Assembly: GCA_903869365.1 (NCBI GenBank) | Contig: CAIPYV010000105.1 | Coordinates: 1 to 64,000 of the forward strand | Source of the DNA: an uncultured Chlorobiaceae bacterium | GTDB taxonomy: Bacteria; Bacteroidota; Chlorobiia; Chlorobiales; Chlorobiaceae | Length of the DNA: 64,000 nt | Reading direction: 5' to 3' | Shown here: piece by piece, positions 61,129 to 64,000 of the stretch | Layout of the letters: each line of letters begins with the position of its first letter | Position numbering within the stretch: the stretch's first letter is position 1 | Position numbers and translations under genes: made by a program | The notes under the pieces: generated by a model | What the model was told of the DNA's origin: nothing | Seen by the model: the letters and a program-made list of their open reading frames with translations, nothing else | Databases searched by the model: none

Positions 61129-61959
61129 TTGAATAATCAGAAAGGAAAACCGGAAAAAAAACATTCAAGAGAGTGGTTTGAGGCTCTTATTATAGCAGCG
61201 ATATTTGCGACCATTCTTCGTGTTTTTGTCGTTGAGTCTTACCGAATTCCAACAGGCTCGATGGAAAGTACTCTCCTTGCTGGAGATTTTCTTTTTGTCA
61301 ATAAGTATGTCTATGGTCCTAAAATACCCTTTACCGATATTCGGCTGCCTGGAGTTAAAAAGGTTGATCGTGGGGATATTATTGTGTTCAAGTTTCCCAA
61401 AGATCGATCACTGAACTATATCAAGCGTTGTGTTGCTCTCAGTGGAGATACCCTCGAGATTCATGGTCAGCAGCTCTCAGTCAATAAAAAATTGTCACCT
61501 CTGCCGCCGCATGCTCAGTTTATTGGAAACCGAATGGCAGCTGGAGACGGAGATTATATGATATTTCCACAGTTTTCAAACTTTAACAAGGATAATTACG
61601 GACCGATACGTATTCCCCGCAAAGGAGATATCGTACGATTGACCCCTTTAAACTATCCACTCTACAGTGCGCTCATTGCTGATGAAGGACATGAGGTAAG
61701 TTTACAGGGCCGATCGGTCTTTATCGATGGCGCACCTGTTCAGAACTACACCGTTCAGTCAAACTACTATTTTGCAATGGGTGACAATCGGGATAACAGT
61801 CTTGACAGTCGTTTCTGGGGCTTTTTGCCGGAAAAAGATATTGTCGGTCAGGCGCTTATGGTTTACTGGTCATGGAATCCTGATTTGTCACTGTTCACCG
61901 ATCTGGTGAGCAAAATCGGTTCTATCCGCCTGGAGCGTACGGGGTTAATGGTTCATTGA
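61129..61959 (+). CDS. lepB: Signal peptidase I
   Basis: The 276-residue protein has one N-terminal membrane helix (residues about 15-35). The catalytic Ser is in RIPTGSMESTL and the Lys in NYIKRCVALSGD; YFAMGDNRDNSLDSRFWG is box E. A TTG at 61129 must be the start, as no ATG exists before the catalytic serine. It cleaves signal peptides on the outer side of the inner membrane. The 3' end overlaps the convergent small gene by 7 bp. Confidence 0.94.
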   Translation: MNNQKGKPEKKHSREWFEALIIAAIFATILRVFVVESYRIPTGSMESTLLAGDFLFVNKYVYGPKIPFTDIRLPGVKKVDRGDIIVFKFPKDRSLNYIKRCVALSGDTLEIHGQQLSVNKKLSPLPPHAQFIGNRMAAGDGDYMIFPQFSNFNKDNYGPIRIPRKGDIVRLTPLNYPLYSALIADEGHEVSLQGRSVFIDGAPVQNYTVQSNYYFAMGDNRDNSLDSRFWGFLPEKDIVGQALMVYWSWNPDLSLFTDLVSKIGSIRLERTGLMVH

Positions 61960-62381
61960 GCAGGTCGTTTCTCTGCAAGAATTTTTTCGCAGAGGGCACT
62001 TGTGGATGAAATTCGCTCATCGCTGCTGAAAAGAAGCCGCTGCAGGTTGGGATATGGTATATACAGGGTATTGATTATAATGGTAGGGCTGGCAACCTGA
62101 GCTCTACTTTCAGACATGTTCGCTTTTGTAAGTTCGATATGATGCAGGGTGACGGAGTCAAGAACTAACCCTGATTTGAGTGATGTAATACTGACATTCC
62201 AGGTATTGCCGGATACTCTCCGGACCGATCGGGTCAGGTTTTTTTTGAAATCGGCATTCAGATAGATATTGGTGGTAAGGTAAAGCAAAAGATATCCAGC
62301 TGGAAAAAGCATGCCCGGGGAAAGCATAAAGGCTTTCAGCCAGTTTAAGAGGAAGTTTTTTCTATGGGACAGGAGGGGCAT
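61953..62381 (-). CDS. Membrane-anchored hypothetical protein
   Basis: The 142 residues begin with a basic stretch and a membrane helix (about 15-40, LKAFMLSPGMLFPAGYLLLYLTT). The rest is a small, probably periplasmic domain with NIYLNADFKKNLTRSV and SLKSGLVLDSVTLHHIEL. The latter faintly recalls the start of AsmA-type proteins. I do not recognise a family. It faces trpE across 117 bp and overlaps the end of lepB. Confidence 0.6.
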   Translation of the reverse strand: MPLLSHRKNFLLNWLKAFMLSPGMLFPAGYLLLYLTTNIYLNADFKKNLTRSVRRVSGNTWNVSITSLKSGLVLDSVTLHHIELTKANMSESRAQVASPTIIINTLYIPYPNLQRLLFSSDERISSTSALCEKILAEKRPAQ

Positions 62382-62498
62382 GCTTACAGATGACTTTCGG
62401 CAGTTTCCGGAGAGTAAAGGAGGATATCTTTTCTACAATACAAAATATTTTTTTTATTACGGTACATTGTAAACAATAACAAACAGCTTCCTCTTTTT

Positions 62499-63989
62499 AT
62501 GCCACTACAAAACAGGCATGGTCACTATCTTCTCAAGCCGCTCTTCAAGGAGGTTCATGCTGATACAGAGACGCCGGTTTCAGTATATCTCAAACTTAAA
62601 CGACCCTTTTCATGTCTGCTCGAATCGGTCGAAGGAGAGGAGCTTCTTGCCCGGTTTTCCTATATTGCCATAGATCCGGTCGCTATCCTCAGAGGTTCAG
62701 TGAGTGGCCCGGCAGATATCGAAATTCTTGATGAGAAATTTCATGATCTTGGACGAATCGCCCGGGAGGAAACAAATCTCCGTGTAACAATTGACCGGTG
62801 TCTTGCAGCTTTTGATACCGAAGAGATACCGAAAAAAAAGAACGGTGCCCCCCAGATGATAACATCAGGGGTTTTTGGTTATTTCGGTTACGATGCCATG
62901 CATCTTGTCGAAAGAATCCCAAAACCAGAATTGCCCGATCCGGCCGGGATGCCCGATATCTTTCTTCTTTTTTGTGATACGCTTGTCATATTCGATAATA
63001 TTCTGCGCAAGGTCTTCATTGTATCCAATTACCTTGACGATATCGACAAACCAGTTGCTTTGAAAAAAATAGAGCTGATTGCGGAACAGATGTTCAGACC
63101 GCTTCAGCGTTCAGAGATTACGTTCCAGTCCGAACAACCAGAGGAAGTGGTTTCCAACACGCCAAGAGAAGAGTATCTGCAGAAAGTTGGAAAGGCCAAA
63201 GAATACATTCTGGCAGGAGATATTTTTCAGGTACAGATTTCACAGCGCCTCAAGCGTACCCTGAATACCCGTGCTTTCGATGTTTATCGGATGCTGAGAA
63301 CCATCAATCCTTCGCCCTATCTCTACTACTTTGATTTGAGAGAGTTTGAAATTGTTGGTTCATCCCCTGAACTGCTTGTTAAGGTTGAACGTGATGTTGC
63401 CGGGCGACGGATGGTAGACACTCGCCCAATTGCAGGCACAAGACATCGCGGAAACAGTTTTGAAGAGGATGAAAGAATTGCTCAAGAACTGCTTGCTGAT
63501 GAAAAAGAACTGGCCGAGCATCTCATGCTTATTGATCTCAGCAGAAACGATATTGGCAGAATAGCTAAAATCGGCACTGTCGAAACCAATGAGATGATGG
63601 TTGTTGAAAAATATTCCCATGTCATGCATATTGTCAGTAATGTTCGCGGCGAACTCCGTGATGACCTCGGTACAATGGATGCCTTCTGGTCTTGTTTCCC
63701 AGCCGGCACCCTTACTGGAGCTCCAAAGGTTCGTGCCATGGAGATTATCTATGAGCTTGAAAAGGAAAAACGTGGACTCTATGGCGGTGCTGTAGGATTT
63801 CTTGATTTTAAAGGAAATCTGAAGACCGCAATTGCCATCCGGACTATGGTTATTGAGGATGCAACGATATACTTTCAGGCAGCCGGTGGTATTGTTGCTG
63901 ACTCAACACCCGAGGCCGAGTATCAAGAGACAATGAATAAAATGAAAGCGGGATTAACTGCCGTTGAAAATATTGAGGCTTTATCGTAA
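62499..63989 (+). CDS. trpE: Anthranilate synthase component I
   Basis: The 496-residue chorismate-binding enzyme has an N-terminal Trp-binding region (LKRPFSCLLESVEGEE), GVFGYFGYDAMHLVE, DIFQVQISQRLKR, NPSPYLYYFD, TRPIAGTRHRG, the SRNDIGR catalytic stretch and FPAGTLTGAPKVRAMEII. It makes anthranilate from chorismate and glutamine-derived ammonia with TrpG. It ends 11 bp before the window edge, so trpG or another partner may follow outside. Confidence 0.96.
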   Translation: MPLQNRHGHYLLKPLFKEVHADTETPVSVYLKLKRPFSCLLESVEGEELLARFSYIAIDPVAILRGSVSGPADIEILDEKFHDLGRIAREETNLRVTIDRCLAAFDTEEIPKKKNGAPQMITSGVFGYFGYDAMHLVERIPKPELPDPAGMPDIFLLFCDTLVIFDNILRKVFIVSNYLDDIDKPVALKKIELIAEQMFRPLQRSEITFQSEQPEEVVSNTPREEYLQKVGKAKEYILAGDIFQVQISQRLKRTLNTRAFDVYRMLRTINPSPYLYYFDLREFEIVGSSPELLVKVERDVAGRRMVDTRPIAGTRHRGNSFEEDERIAQELLADEKELAEHLMLIDLSRNDIGRIAKIGTVETNEMMVVEKYSHVMHIVSNVRGELRDDLGTMDAFWSCFPAGTLTGAPKVRAMEIIYELEKEKRGLYGGAVGFLDFKGNLKTAIAIRTMVIEDATIYFQAAGGIVADSTPEAEYQETMNKMKAGLTAVENIEALS

Positions 63990-64000
63990 CATTAATAAAT

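Overview
The window is chromosomal DNA of a green sulfur bacterium (Chlorobiaceae; a Chlorobium/Pelodictyon relative is most likely). The decisive marker is an intact fmoA gene for the Fenna-Matthews-Olson bacteriochlorophyll a protein. It is supported by a thioredoxin-reductase-like ferredoxin-NADP reductase, MenA, LDH-type malate dehydrogenase and many non-ATG or weak-Shine-Dalgarno starts. The species assignment is inference. No rRNA, tRNA, CRISPR array or insertion sequence was recognised.

Positions 1-6.9 kb form an accessory, defence-flavoured island. It holds the N-terminal end of a type III restriction-modification methyltransferase, a frameshifted DUF3800 gene, and a large metallophosphoesterase-NACHT-FGE protein. 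The 3' end of that protein looks like a diversity-generating retroelement (DGR) variable region. The rest of the island has a decayed XRE/HigA-like antitoxin, a pair of unrecognised conserved genes, and remnants of HipB-like and AbiEi-like antitoxins. No reverse transcriptase or template repeat lies in the window, so the variable region would have to be served in trans or be orphaned.

From 6.9 to 26.5 kb come a two-component system with a DUF4405 membrane protein, ppk2 and hisF. A plus-strand run follows: small Cys-rich protein, ferredoxin-NADP reductase, menA, N-carbamoylputrescine amidase, Ste24-like protease, agmatine deiminase. Next are mdh, rpmA/rplU, mutS, a B12-type radical SAM enzyme, two adjacent toxin-antitoxin modules (MazEF-like and Phd/ParE-like) and purT. 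Between agmatine deiminase and mdh there is a near-consensus sigma-54 promoter, three back-to-back stem-loops and a Rho-independent terminator. I read this as a candidate small RNA of about 85 nt.

From 26.5 to 64 kb the content is mostly housekeeping: an ABC exporter, a MerR regulator, fmoA, lnt, a receiver-less sigma-54 activator with a SPOR protein, ispE, a nitrilase with an NCS2 purine permease, peroxiredoxin, proS, prmC, hrcA-grpE-dnaJ, malic enzyme, gap, mpl, a DegT aminotransferase, a lolD-proA-proB-SMR cluster, a CPA2 antiporter, def-fmt, lepA-lepB and trpE. The two most interesting signals are the DGR-type variable region on a NACHT sensor and the sigma-54-driven small RNA candidate.
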